Shown here piece after piece: positions 43,020 through 52,026 of a DNA stretch of 52,109 nt; within the stretch, counting starts at the first letter, position 1; every line of letters begins with the position of its first letter. The position numbers and the translations under genes were made by a program. The notes under the pieces were generated by a model. That model made no database searches, had not been told where the DNA came from, and saw only the letters and a program-made list of their open reading frames with translations. The DNA comes from Alkalimonas sp. (lineage in GTDB: Bacteria > Pseudomonadota > Gammaproteobacteria > Enterobacterales > Alteromonadaceae), in assembly GCF_020831925.1 (NCBI RefSeq), contig NZ_JAFIFQ010000027.1, forward strand, positions 1 to 52,109, written 5' to 3'.

Positions 43020-44450
43020 TCAGCTACGCAGTAACCAGCGCAGTGCAGTGTTTAGCGAGCTTTTGTTGTAAGGCGGGTAGATTAGTTTACCGGGGTGCCA
43101 CCAACCTTTAGAGTGCACTGCTTTGGCATGGCTAAAGGTGATAAAACCTTCTTTGCCGTGATAAGCACCCATACCGGATGCACCAATTCCACCAAAGGGC
43201 AGGTCATCCTGGGCCACCTGCATCAGGCAGTCATTCAGGCATACTCCACCGGAGTGGCTGTGCTTCAGAAATTGTTGTTGCAATGCTTTATTATTGCTGA
43301 ACAGGTACAAGGCCAGAGGTCGGGCTTGAGTACTAAGCTGTGTAAAAACATGCTCGATGGCGCTATAGCTTTGAATAGGCAAGATCGGGCCAAAAATCTC
43401 TTCCTGCCACAGGGCATGCTCTGCTGGCAGGTTCAGCACCAGCTGCAGCGGTAATAGGCCGCTGCCATCTTGCAGGTAATGCTGCCAGTGGTGTTCAGCG
43501 CAACTGATGATGGTAGCACCGGCTTGCTCGGCTTGTTGCAATAAAGTCAGCATGCGCTGACGCTGACGCTCGGTGCATAGCCAGCTGTAATCCTGTTGCA
43601 GCCGGTTGGCAGGATACAGACGGTTAAAAGCGTTTTTAAGTGCATTGATAAGAGCTGGCTGAATCTGCGCATCAACCCACAGATAATCGGGGGCAACACA
43701 GGTTTGGCCGGCATTGGCACATTTGCCAAACACCAGTCGCTCGGCACTGACCGCCAGGTTAGCATCGGCGGCAACGATGGCCGGTGATTTTCCACCCAGC
43801 TCCAGCGTGACAGGGGTGAGGTTGGCAGCTGCTGCTTGCATCACTTTTCGACCTACTGTCGTTGACCCGGTAAAAAGCAGATGATCAAAGGGCAAAGCCG
43901 CAAAAGCGGCCGCCTGCCCGGCATCGCCACTAAAAACTGCGACTTGTTCGGTGGGGAATACCGTGGCCAGCAGTTGCTGCAAACAGTGATTGGTGGCAGG
44001 GGTATCTTCCGATAGTTTAAGCATCACTCTGTTGCCGGCAGCCAGCGCTGCCATCAGCGGCCCTAGCGTTAAAAACACCGGGTAATTCCAGGGCACCATA
44101 ATGCCGACCACCCCTTTGGGCTGGTACTGAATGTAATTCCGGGCTGGCTGGAACAACCAACTGGTATGGCGTTTTTCCGGTTTCATCCAACGCTTCAGTT
44201 GCCGTTGCAGATAAGCCAGGCCTTGCAGCGTAGGTAGTAGTTCAATGCGCAAGCTTTCTTCGGCACTGCGATGGCCGAAATCCTCTGCCAGCGCTTTGGT
44301 AAGTGCAGCCAACTGCTGTTTTAGCTGCTGCTCTAATTGTTTGAGCCAGCCCAGGCGGCATGCATAGTCCGGATAAGGCAGAGCGCGGGCCGCTTTTTGT
44401 TGGCTGGCAAAAACGGCGGTTAGATCCAAAGTGTCAGCATGCTTGGACAT
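43020..44450 (-). CDS. Coniferyl-aldehyde-type aldehyde dehydrogenase
   Basis: A 476-residue NAD(P)-dependent dehydrogenase of the class-3/coniferyl aldehyde group. Catalytic Cys in GQTCVAPDY, general base Glu in LELGGKSP, Asn in PWNYPV, and the C-terminal membrane-proximal tail (KLIYPPYN) of this group. It oxidises medium-chain or aromatic aldehydes to acids. It is divergent from the NAD-kinase-like gene with 134 bases between. Confidence 0.9.
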   Translation of the reverse strand: MSKHADTLDLTAVFASQQKAARALPYPDYACRLGWLKQLEQQLKQQLAALTKALAEDFGHRSAEESLRIELLPTLQGLAYLQRQLKRWMKPEKRHTSWLFQPARNYIQYQPKGVVGIMVPWNYPVFLTLGPLMAALAAGNRVMLKLSEDTPATNHCLQQLLATVFPTEQVAVFSGDAGQAAAFAALPFDHLLFTGSTTVGRKVMQAAAANLTPVTLELGGKSPAIVAADANLAVSAERLVFGKCANAGQTCVAPDYLWVDAQIQPALINALKNAFNRLYPANRLQQDYSWLCTERQRQRMLTLLQQAEQAGATIISCAEHHWQHYLQDGSGLLPLQLVLNLPAEHALWQEEIFGPILPIQSYSAIEHVFTQLSTQARPLALYLFSNNKALQQQFLKHSHSGGVCLNDCLMQVAQDDLPFGGIGASGMGAYHGKEGFITFSHAKAVHSKGWWHPGKLIYPPYNKSSLNTALRWLLRS

Positions 44451-44584
44451 AGTGGGCTTTCAGGCAGTCAATTCGTGCCACAACTCTAGGGTAGTTCATG
44501 CAGCAACTCAAGTACTGCTACTGGGAAAAAGTGGGGCGAGCGGGTACAATGCGCGCCATTGCAGCTAAGGGGCAGGGGAGAGCT

Positions 44585-45709
44585 ATGTCGTCGGTGTTTC
44601 GTTTAGGCTTGATTATCAATCCGCTGGCCGGCTTGGGTGGCAGCGTTAGCTTAAAGGGTAGCGATGGCGTGGCCGAGCAGGCGCTGGCGCTAGGTGCTGA
44701 GCCTTTGGCGGGTAAGCGCAGCCAAACTGCGCTGAGTGAGTTGATGGCGCTAAAAGATCGACTGCTGATTAAAACGGTGGCGGGTACTATGGGGCAGCAG
44801 TTGGCAGAGCAACTCGGTTTTCACTGCAAAGTCTGTTACCAAGCTATCACTGAGCCGACCACGGCTGAAGATACCGAAGCCGCTGCCCGGGCTTTGGCCG
44901 CTGATGGCATTGACTTGCTGTTGTTCGCCGGTGGTGATGGCACCGCCCGCAATATCTGTGCCGTGTTGCCAGAGCAGGTGACAGCTCTTGGTATTCCAGC
45001 TGGCTGCAAAATACACTCCGGTGTCTATGCCATTAGCCCGACGGCTGCTGGCAAGTTGGTCGCCAGCCTGGTGCGGGGCGAACTGGTTTCCATGCGTCAG
45101 GCGGATGTGATGGACATTGACGAGCAGGCCTTTCGTCAGGGCGTGGTCAAAGCCCGGCGCTTTGGTGAGCTGTCTATTCCTGCAGCTTTGCAGTATGTGC
45201 AAAGTGTGAAAATGGGCGGGCGTGAATCGGAAGAGCTGGTACTTGATGATTTAGCTGCCTGGGTAGTCAGCCAGATGGATGAAGACGTGCGCTATGTGAT
45301 GGGGTCAGGTTCGACCGTTGCAGCAGTGATGCAGCAGCTTGGCCTGGACAACACCTTGTTGGGCGTTGATGTGGTAGAAAATGGCCAGCTGATTGCCAGG
45401 GATGTCACCGCCAGCCAGTTGTTAGCGCTGGTCAAAGACCGGCCGAGCAAGCTGGTCATCACGCTGATTGGTGGTCAGGGCCATGTGTTTGGTCGTGGCA
45501 ATCAACAGCTCTCGCCGGATGTGATCCGGGCCATTGGTCGCGATAATATCTGGCTGATTGCGACCAAGACCAAATTGCAGCAACTATCCGGCAGACCCCT
45601 ATTGGCCGATACCGGCGATGCTGTGCTGGATCAGCAGTTGCAGGGGTTGATCCCGGTGCTGACCGGTTACAACGATTATGTGATGTATCGATTAGGAGAG
45701 GCAGATTGA
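44585..45709 (+). CDS. ATP-NAD kinase-like protein (COG3199 type)
   Basis: A 374-residue protein with the diacylglycerol/NAD kinase fold: INPLAGLGG near residue 13, GGDGTARN near residue 120, and a C-terminal NAD-kinase-like domain. It is not the housekeeping NadK (shorter and differently arranged) but the group often annotated 'ATP-NAD kinase family'. GGGGAGAG lies just before the ATG. A TACAAT -10 is at 44545-44550. The stop shares one base with the yfcL start, a coupling that ties it to yfcL. Confidence 0.85.
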   Translation: MSSVFRLGLIINPLAGLGGSVSLKGSDGVAEQALALGAEPLAGKRSQTALSELMALKDRLLIKTVAGTMGQQLAEQLGFHCKVCYQAITEPTTAEDTEAAARALAADGIDLLLFAGGDGTARNICAVLPEQVTALGIPAGCKIHSGVYAISPTAAGKLVASLVRGELVSMRQADVMDIDEQAFRQGVVKARRFGELSIPAALQYVQSVKMGGRESEELVLDDLAAWVVSQMDEDVRYVMGSGSTVAAVMQQLGLDNTLLGVDVVENGQLIARDVTASQLLALVKDRPSKLVITLIGGQGHVFGRGNQQLSPDVIRAIGRDNIWLIATKTKLQQLSGRPLLADTGDAVLDQQLQGLIPVLTGYNDYVMYRLGEAD

Positions 45710-45987
45710 TGGACAGCACGCGCTTTATCTCGGCTGTGGCCGACTATTTTGATCAAATGATCCCAACAGCCAGCGACGACGAGCTGTTTGCTGCCGGTTA
45801 TCTGCGGGGGCATTTTGACCTGGCGGTTGGCACTCTGGAAGTGGCTGCAGAGCCTTTTAGCCAGCAAGATCTGCTGGCGCAAGTGGATCGAAGCCTGACG
45901 CAAGCCATTGCCAATGGGGAGCTCAACCCGGACGATCAACAGCTGGTTACTGGCCTTTGGCAGCAGGTTCAGCACCTAGCGGCCTGA
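45709..45987 (+). CDS. yfcL: YfcL family protein
   Basis: A 92-residue helical protein. SDDELFAAGYLRGHFDLAVGTLE and ELNPDDQQLV match E. coli YfcL. The ATG at 45709 overlaps the upstream stop (TGATG). Its function is unknown. The fklB promoter -35 lies across its stop codon. Confidence 0.92.
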   Translation: MDSTRFISAVADYFDQMIPTASDDELFAAGYLRGHFDLAVGTLEVAAEPFSQQDLLAQVDRSLTQAIANGELNPDDQQLVTGLWQQVQHLAA

Positions 45988-46012
45988 CAGCAGGCCTGGT
46001 TTGCGGTACTAT
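45984..46012 (+). promoter_or_regulatory. fklB promoter
   Basis: CTGACA (45984-45989), 17-base spacer, TACTAT (46007-46012): five of six matches to the -35 consensus and ideal spacing. The -35 overlaps the yfcL stop codon. A perfect 14-bp palindrome GCTGTAG-CTACAGC follows at 46024-46037, just past the expected start site, and could be an operator or a 5' hairpin. Confidence 0.7.
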
Positions 46013-46058
46013 AGGCTTTCTTTGCTGTAGCTACAGCGTCAATCACAAAGTGAGTTTT

Positions 46059-46679
46059 ATGTCTGAACAATACACATCGTTAGAACAGCACGCCAGTTAT
46101 GGCATCGGTTTGCAAATGGGTCAGCAACTGGCTGATAATCCTTTTGATGGCCTGGATATCCATGCCGTGGCAGCTGGTTTGCAAGCTGCCTTTCAGGGCG
46201 AAGCCCCGGCCGTATCTGAAGACTTGATTCGTGCAGCTTTCACTGAAATCAGCCAGCGCATGCAAGCAGCTCAGGCTGAGAAGGCAGAACAAGCGGCTAA
46301 AGTGGGTGAAGACTTCCTGGCAGAAAATGCTAAACGCGCTGAAGTGTCAGTGACCGCATCTGGTTTGCAGTACGAAGTACTGAATGCCGGTGCTGGCGAT
46401 AAGCCTGGACGTGAGTCGACCGTTCGTACCCACTACCACGGCACTCTGATTGATGGCACTGTATTTGATAGCTCTTACCAACGTGGTGAGCCGGCTGAAT
46501 TCCCGGTATCTGGTGTGATTGCGGGCTGGACCGAAGCACTGCAAATGATGCCGGTGGGCGCGAAGTATCGTCTGTATATTCCGCACGAACTGGCCTACGG
46601 TGAGCGCGGTGCAGGCCACGCCATTCCGCCATTCAGCGCCTTGGTATTTGATGTTGAGTTGCTGGCAATCGTTGAGTAA
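46059..46679 (+). CDS. fklB: FKBP-type peptidyl-prolyl isomerase FklB
   Basis: A 206-residue FKBP22, the same length as E. coli FklB. N-terminal dimerisation helices (EQHASYGIGLQMGQQLADN), then the FKBP domain with LIDGTVFDSSYQRGEPAEFPV, GWTEALQMMPVGAK and ELAYGERGAGHAIPPFSALVFDVELL. No signal peptide, so cytoplasmic. The start at 46059 (MSEQY) fits the family; the longer open frame overlaps yfcL and is not coding. Confidence 0.96.
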   Translation: MSEQYTSLEQHASYGIGLQMGQQLADNPFDGLDIHAVAAGLQAAFQGEAPAVSEDLIRAAFTEISQRMQAAQAEKAEQAAKVGEDFLAENAKRAEVSVTASGLQYEVLNAGAGDKPGRESTVRTHYHGTLIDGTVFDSSYQRGEPAEFPVSGVIAGWTEALQMMPVGAKYRLYIPHELAYGERGAGHAIPPFSALVFDVELLAIVE

Positions 46680-46687
46680 TTTGTTTT

Positions 46688-46719
46688 GCAGAATCAGGTG
46701 CTTATGCGTCTGATTCTGC
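46688..46719. terminator. Hairpin between convergent fklB and dsbB
   Basis: Perfect 10-bp stem GCAGAATCAG (46688-46697) with CTGATTCTGC (46710-46719), loop of 12. Eight bases after the fklB stop and eight before the dsbB stop. On the minus strand it is followed by AAAACAAAT, so a T run is missing both ways; it may still end transcription. Confidence 0.6.
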
Positions 46720-46727
46720 GGAACCAA

Positions 46728-47264
46728 TTAACCCTTATAAGGGTTCGTAGTCAGCCGTACGCCTTGACATAATAGTACCAGCACAGCCATCAGCGCATAA
46801 GCTACAAAGATCCACTGCATCCAGTCTGCCATCGAAGCACCGGCAAATTGCCAGTCAATGGCGCCACAAGGCCCGGTTGGATCGAAGATAGCGGGTAGCC
46901 ACTGATGCAGCGGCAGCCAATCCGGGAAATCCGCAAATAAAGCACAGCTGTAAAATCCTCCATCGGCAATCAACTGCTCAATCTCACTGAGCTTACGCGC
47001 TTCCATCCAACCATAGATAGCCGCTGCCAGCCAGCCCATACAGGCCAGTACCCGTATCGGCCCACTGCCAGGAGCCATCAGGCCAAGTAAGGCTGCCAAT
47101 AGAATACCGGCTACGGCTGCCCGGATGTAAACGCACTGAATGCAAGGCTCCAGGCCCATCCCGTATTGAAAGTACAGAGCAGCCAGTTCCAGCCCTAATG
47201 CGGTCAAAAATAACAACAGCCAGCTTAGCCGCTGCTTCGAGAATTTCTTCAGCCACTCAAACAT
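46728..47264 (-). CDS. dsbB: Disulfide bond formation protein B
   Basis: A 178-residue inner-membrane quinone reductase that reoxidises DsbA. Four helices; the first periplasmic loop carries CIQC near residue 41-44 and the second loop has the other Cys pair (YSCALFADFP ... PTGPCG). No dsbA is in the window. It is divergent from fadR; in E. coli dsbB and fadR are also neighbours with nhaB between. The perfect palindrome AACCCTTATAAGGGTT covers its last codons. Confidence 0.95.
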   Translation of the reverse strand: MFEWLKKFSKQRLSWLLLFLTALGLELAALYFQYGMGLEPCIQCVYIRAAVAGILLAALLGLMAPGSGPIRVLACMGWLAAAIYGWMEARKLSEIEQLIADGGFYSCALFADFPDWLPLHQWLPAIFDPTGPCGAIDWQFAGASMADWMQWIFVAYALMAVLVLLCQGVRLTTNPYKG

Positions 47265-47368
47265 CAGTCAGGCTCCGGGAAAAGTCTAGTTTTGAGGCAC
47301 TTACTCTATGTCATTGTGAACCAGGTTACAACTATGGCACCAAAAGCCAGCCAAAATGGTGGCACCCC

Positions 47369-47396
47369 TTGTGCACTGGCGGTTCTCTGGTACAAT
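47369..47396 (+). promoter_or_regulatory. fadR promoter
   Basis: TTGTGC (47369-47374), 16-base spacer, TACAAT (47391-47396), 44 bases upstream of the fadR ATG. No FadR operator-like dyad was seen around it. Confidence 0.65.
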
Positions 47397-47440
47397 CAGT
47401 CGATATTTAAAATAATCACAGCAAAAGTGGACCTTCCTGG

Positions 47441-48157
47441 ATGACCAATCTTATCAAAGCACAAAGCCCGGCCGGTTTTGCAGAAGAATACATCGTTGAC
47501 TCAATCTGGAATGGCAAGTTTGCCCCAGGCTCTATCTTGCCCGCTGAGCGTGAGTTGTCTGAGCTGATTGGCGTCACCCGAACCACCCTCCGTGAAGTAC
47601 TGCAGCGACTAGCACGTGATGGCTGGTTGACCATCCAGCATGGTAAGCCAACCAAAGTGAATAATTTCTGGGAAACTTCAGGCTTGAATATTCTGGAAAC
47701 GCTGGCGCGATTAGATCAGGATCAGATGCCGGATCTGGTGAACGAGCTGTTATCAGCCCGTACCAATATCAGCGCGATCTACATTCGTGGTGCCATCAAA
47801 ACCCATCGTGAAGAAGCCATGGCCTCTTTTGCAGGTGCCGATGAGTTACCGGATACGGCGGAAGCTTTTGCAGATTTTGATTACAATTTAAATCATGAAC
47901 TGGCATTGCACTCATCCAACCGGATTTACGTGCTGATCCTCAATGGCTTTCGTGGTCTGTACAATAAAATTGCCCGTTTTTACTTTTCCCAACCAGAAGC
48001 CCGAGAGCTGGCCCGCAGCTATTACAAAGAATTGCGTGCTTATGCTGAGGCAGGCCGTCACGATGAAGTGATAGCTGTGGTCCGTAAATATGGTTGGGAA
48101 AGTGGTAAAATTTGGTCAGGGCTGCGTGCCAGTATCCCAAAAGACTTGATTGAGTAA
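47441..48157 (+). CDS. fadR: Fatty acid metabolism regulator FadR
   Basis: A 238-residue GntR-family regulator. The N-terminal winged helix is almost identical to E. coli FadR ([39 protein letters not shown]), so its DNA specificity should be conserved. The C-terminal acyl-CoA-binding domain is more divergent. Long-chain acyl-CoA releases FadR from DNA. Its likely target, the dyad upstream of fadI, is in this same window. A bidirectional terminator follows. Confidence 0.96.
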   Translation: MTNLIKAQSPAGFAEEYIVDSIWNGKFAPGSILPAERELSELIGVTRTTLREVLQRLARDGWLTIQHGKPTKVNNFWETSGLNILETLARLDQDQMPDLVNELLSARTNISAIYIRGAIKTHREEAMASFAGADELPDTAEAFADFDYNLNHELALHSSNRIYVLILNGFRGLYNKIARFYFSQPEARELARSYYKELRAYAEAGRHDEVIAVVRKYGWESGKIWSGLRASIPKDLIE

Positions 48158-48180
48158 CTGCCTGCTATATTTTCCAGCAT

Positions 48181-48206
48181 AAAAAAACCGCTTGAGCGGT
48201 TTTTTT
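48181..48206. terminator. Bidirectional Rho-independent terminator, fadR/ldhA
   Basis: AAAAAAACCGC, loop TTGA, GCGGTTTTTTT: a perfect stem flanked by A and T runs, placed between the convergent fadR and ldhA stops. Confidence 0.95.
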
Positions 48207-48235
48207 ATGGGCTATTTGGAGCGCTTGTCCCTGTA

Positions 48236-49222
<987 letters not shown>

Positions 49223-49298
49223 CGGATGTCCCTTGTTAAGTTTGTACACAGTGTAGCAAAAGCAGTGCAATTATTGTTGCGTTCGATCAAGCCAAGCT

Positions 49299-49784
49299 TT
49301 ATTGGTTGAGCAATTCGTCGATGCTTTGCCGAAGCGCCAACGGCTTGGTACGCGGTGCATAGCGCTTTACGACTTCGCCTTTGGCATTCACCAAAAACTT
49401 AGTGAAGTTCCATTTAATGGCACGGGTTTTCAGCAAGCCACGGGCTTGATTCTTTAAGAATTCAAACAGGGGTTCGGCTTCAGGACCGTTAACCTGGACT
49501 TTTGCCATTACCGGAAAACTAACCCCATAGTTCAGCTGACAAAACTGCTGGATATCCTGATCCGAGCCAGGTTCCTGACCCCCAAACTGATTGCAGGGAA
49601 AGGCCAGAATCACAAAGTTGCGATCTTTATAGGTTTGATAGAGCGCTTCCAGCTCCTGGTATTGCGGCGTAAAGCCGCATTGACTGGCGGTGTTCACCAC
49701 CAGCACCGTTTTGCCTTTGTACTGCGATAAATCGACACTATTGCCCTGTGCATCGTTCACCGAAAAGTGATGCAGGTTGTTCAT
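49299..49784 (-). CDS. Glutathione peroxidase family protein
   Basis: A 161-residue thiol peroxidase. The catalytic residue is Cys, not selenocysteine, in NTASQCGFTPQY; the other tetrad members are Gln in FPCNQFGGQEPG and Trp/Asn in KWNFTKFLV. The resolving-Cys region of plant and bacterial GPXs is present (FPCN). The start at 49784 has GGGAGA four bases upstream. It is likely a cytoplasmic peroxide/lipid-peroxide scavenger using glutathione or thioredoxin. Confidence 0.92.
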   Translation of the reverse strand: MNNLHHFSVNDAQGNSVDLSQYKGKTVLVVNTASQCGFTPQYQELEALYQTYKDRNFVILAFPCNQFGGQEPGSDQDIQQFCQLNYGVSFPVMAKVQVNGPEAEPLFEFLKNQARGLLKTRAIKWNFTKFLVNAKGEVVKRYAPRTKPLALRQSIDELLNQ

Positions 49785-49875
49785 CCGTTCTCCCCCAAAA
49801 GGTTTTTGCTTTTTGTCGGCCATCTTTGTACGCTTAGCGCCATTCCCTAGTTTACGACAGAAGTAAGACACTGGT

Positions 49876-50763
49876 ATGACAAATTCCGCAAACAGCAAAA
49901 AAGTCGCCTTTATTGGGTTGGGTGTCATGGGTTATCCGATGGCGGGCTTTTTACAGAAAAACGGCCATGCTACCTGCGTGTACAACCGCACCACCAGTAA
50001 AGCTCAGCAATGGGCTGAGCAATACGGTGGTCAGCATGGCAGCACTCCGGCTGAAGCGGCTAAAGATGCTGAGCTGGTGTTTCTGTGTGTCGGTAACGAC
50101 GATGATGTGCGCTCGGTTTTCTATGGCGAACATGGCGTGTTAGCCAGCATGCAGCCTGGCTCCGTCCTGATTGATCACACCACGGCTTCGTCAGAGCTGG
50201 CTCGTGAACTGGCAGCGGCCTGTGCTGAGCAGAGTATTGGTTTTTTGGATGCGCCGGTATCCGGTGGCCAGGCTGGTGCCGAGAACGGCGTGTTGACCAT
50301 CATGGTCGGCGGTGATAGCGATGCCTACGCCAAAGCAGAACCGGTGATGCAGGCCTATGCCCGTTGCTGCAAGTTGCTGGGCCCGGCCGGTGCCGGCCAA
50401 TTGGCGAAGATGGTCAATCAAATCTGCATTGCCGGTGTGGTGCAGGGGCTTGCCGAAGGGCTGCATTTTGCTCAAAACGCCGGCCTGGATGCGGCCGCTG
50501 TGGTGGAGGTGATTTCCCAAGGCGCCGCTCAGTCCTGGCAGATGCAAAACCGTTATCAAACCATGCTCAAAGGCGAATACGACTTTGGCTTTGCCGTCGA
50601 CTGGATGCGCAAAGATCTCAGCATAGCGCTGAACGAAGCCCGTAAGAACGGCAGCCACCTGCCAGTGACTGCTTTGGTGGATCAATTCTACAGCGAAGTG
50701 CAGCGCATGGGCGGCAACCGCTGGGATACCTCCAGCCTACTGGCTCGGTTACACAAATCTTAG
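49876..50763 (+). CDS. NAD(P)-dependent 3-hydroxyisobutyrate/tartronate-semialdehyde reductase family
   Basis: A 295-residue beta-hydroxyacid dehydrogenase. N-terminal Rossmann motif FIGLGVMGYPMA near residue 12, substrate motif DAPVSGGQAGAENG near 125, and catalytic Lys in LAKMVNQ near 178. The C-terminal helical domain is complete. The substrate (3-hydroxyisobutyrate, tartronate semialdehyde or succinate semialdehyde) cannot be fixed from sequence. It is divergent from the glutathione peroxidase gene with 91 bases between. Confidence 0.9.
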   Translation: MTNSANSKKVAFIGLGVMGYPMAGFLQKNGHATCVYNRTTSKAQQWAEQYGGQHGSTPAEAAKDAELVFLCVGNDDDVRSVFYGEHGVLASMQPGSVLIDHTTASSELARELAAACAEQSIGFLDAPVSGGQAGAENGVLTIMVGGDSDAYAKAEPVMQAYARCCKLLGPAGAGQLAKMVNQICIAGVVQGLAEGLHFAQNAGLDAAAVVEVISQGAAQSWQMQNRYQTMLKGEYDFGFAVDWMRKDLSIALNEARKNGSHLPVTALVDQFYSEVQRMGGNRWDTSSLLARLHKS

Positions 50764-50932
50764 TAAATCCGTAGATAGGCTTGAAGGGCGCTTGATTGCG
50801 TCCCTAAAGCCAATTTCCTTTCGCAGTTCACTCACCTTCTGCCTGTGATGATAACAATCTATTTATGGGTTGTTGCAAATACTTGCTTGTGTTAGTTTTT
50901 TCGATGCTGAAAATAATGAGAAAGGAAATACG

Positions 50933-51889
50933 ATGAAATGGTTGCTAGGAATGGCTTTGTTGCTGTCGGTGTCTGTTGCACAGGCAGAGCCTTTTAGCGG
51001 GCATGAGTCTATTCAGACGACGGCCAATTGTTTTCGCGGCCCATTTGAGAGCTCTGTCACTTTGGCACAACGTTTAGAGCAAATGCCTGCCGAGCAGCAG
51101 GAGCGAGTGAATCGTGTGTTTACGCAACCGCAGTTTGAGCAGCGGGTGAACACTGTTTACTGCCGTGACTTTATGTATTTGGTAGACGATGTCGAAGTTC
51201 GTGGCGTGGTTCTGGCGCCGGTTCACCCGGATAAAGCAGAGCGGCCCTTGCCGGTTTTGATTTATAACCGTGGTGGCAATGCCGGTTTTGGTGCTCTACG
51301 GTTTCCATTTATCTACCAGCATTTAATTACCTGGGCAGAGCAGGGCTATATTGTCATTGCCAGCAATTACCGTGAGCAGGATGAATTTGGTGGTGCCGAT
51401 GTGGCTGATGTTGAAGCCTTATTGCCGATTATTCAGCAGATGCCAATGGCCGATCAAAGCAAGATTGCCATGTGGGGCGTCAGTCGGGGAGGTATGCAAA
51501 GCCTGATGGCGGTGCGCAATATGCCAGAGGTTAAGGCGTTGGTGTTCTCGGTAGGTGTGATCGATTTAGAGAAAGAGCTCGAGTTTCGTGCTGAAATGGA
51601 AAATGTGTATCAGGCCAGGATCCCTGATTATGCCAACCGTAAAGAGCAAGCATTGGCTGAGCGCTCAGTCGTGCACTGGTTGGATGAAATTCCTGCCGAG
51701 CTGCCGATCCTGATTTTGCATGGCGAGCAAGATGAGCGGGTGCATGTCAGCAATGCCACACGCTTTGCGAAGTTGCTGCAGCAACGGGAGCAGCCGCATC
51801 AGCTGCACATCTATCCGGATGCCGGCCACAATGTTTTCAATGAATCTTTCGAGGATATGAAAACCTGGCTGCAACAACAATTGCAGTAA
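50933..51889 (+). CDS. Secreted alpha/beta hydrolase (S9/dienelactone-like)
   Basis: A 318-residue protein with a signal peptide (MKWLLGMALLLSVSVAQA, cleaved near residue 18). Catalytic Ser in WGVSRGGMQ (GxSxG), Asp in LHGEQDERV and His in DAGHNVF; the oxyanion segment is YNRGGNAGFG. The prolyl-oligopeptidase-like fold suggests an exported peptidase or esterase. AAGGA precedes the ATG at 50933 by 6 bases. The first 21 codons of the open frame are upstream non-coding sequence. Confidence 0.88.
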   Translation: MKWLLGMALLLSVSVAQAEPFSGHESIQTTANCFRGPFESSVTLAQRLEQMPAEQQERVNRVFTQPQFEQRVNTVYCRDFMYLVDDVEVRGVVLAPVHPDKAERPLPVLIYNRGGNAGFGALRFPFIYQHLITWAEQGYIVIASNYREQDEFGGADVADVEALLPIIQQMPMADQSKIAMWGVSRGGMQSLMAVRNMPEVKALVFSVGVIDLEKELEFRAEMENVYQARIPDYANRKEQALAERSVVHWLDEIPAELPILILHGEQDERVHVSNATRFAKLLQQREQPHQLHIYPDAGHNVFNESFEDMKTWLQQQLQ

Positions 51890-51911
51890 GCTATTTTGGA
51901 GCTTGTTTTTT
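51888..51911 (+). terminator. Weak terminator after the hydrolase gene
   Basis: AAGCT, loop ATTTTGG, AGCTT then G and six T. A short stem that starts within the stop codon. Confidence 0.4.
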
Positions 51912-51913
51912 AG

Positions 51914-51976
51914 GGTAAGACAATGAGCTTCGCAACAGGCAATGAGCGTAAGCATTATCAAGGTGGTGTACGATGA
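51914..51976 (+). pseudogene. Possible 3' remnant of a BrnT-like toxin gene
   Basis: After an in-frame TAG at 51911 the frame reads GKTMSFATGNERKHYQGGVR and stops at 51974-51976. AT-x-x-ERKHY near the C-terminus resembles the end of BrnT-type toxins (ATxxERxxY). The stop overlaps the next start by ATGA, as in toxin-antitoxin operons. The N-terminal 70 or so residues of a BrnT are missing. Judged by recall only, with no search. Confidence 0.4.
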
Positions 51977-52026
51977 AAGCTGAATACGATCTTTCCGAAA
52001 TGAGTTCACCTAAGAACCCTTCGTGA
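51973..52026 (+). pseudogene. Possible 5' remnant of a BrnA-like antitoxin gene
   Basis: ATG at 51973 encodes MKAEYDLSEMSSPKNPS then TGA. The first residues closely resemble the N-terminus of antitoxins partnered with BrnT (MKAEYDFSxMKSRKNPY as I recall it). The usual KKLKKQ-type continuation is absent and unrelated sequence begins near 52020, so the gene is truncated. 52027-52109 holds nothing I recognise; it could be the edge of an insertion. Confidence 0.45.

Noticed and set aside
46730-46745. Perfect palindrome AACCCTTATAAGGGTT
   Set aside because: It covers the last codons of dsbB and has no T run; a role is possible but there is no further support.
49785-49928. Longer glutathione peroxidase start
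   Set aside because: The added residues are not family-like, and a good GGGAGA site precedes the ATG at 49784.
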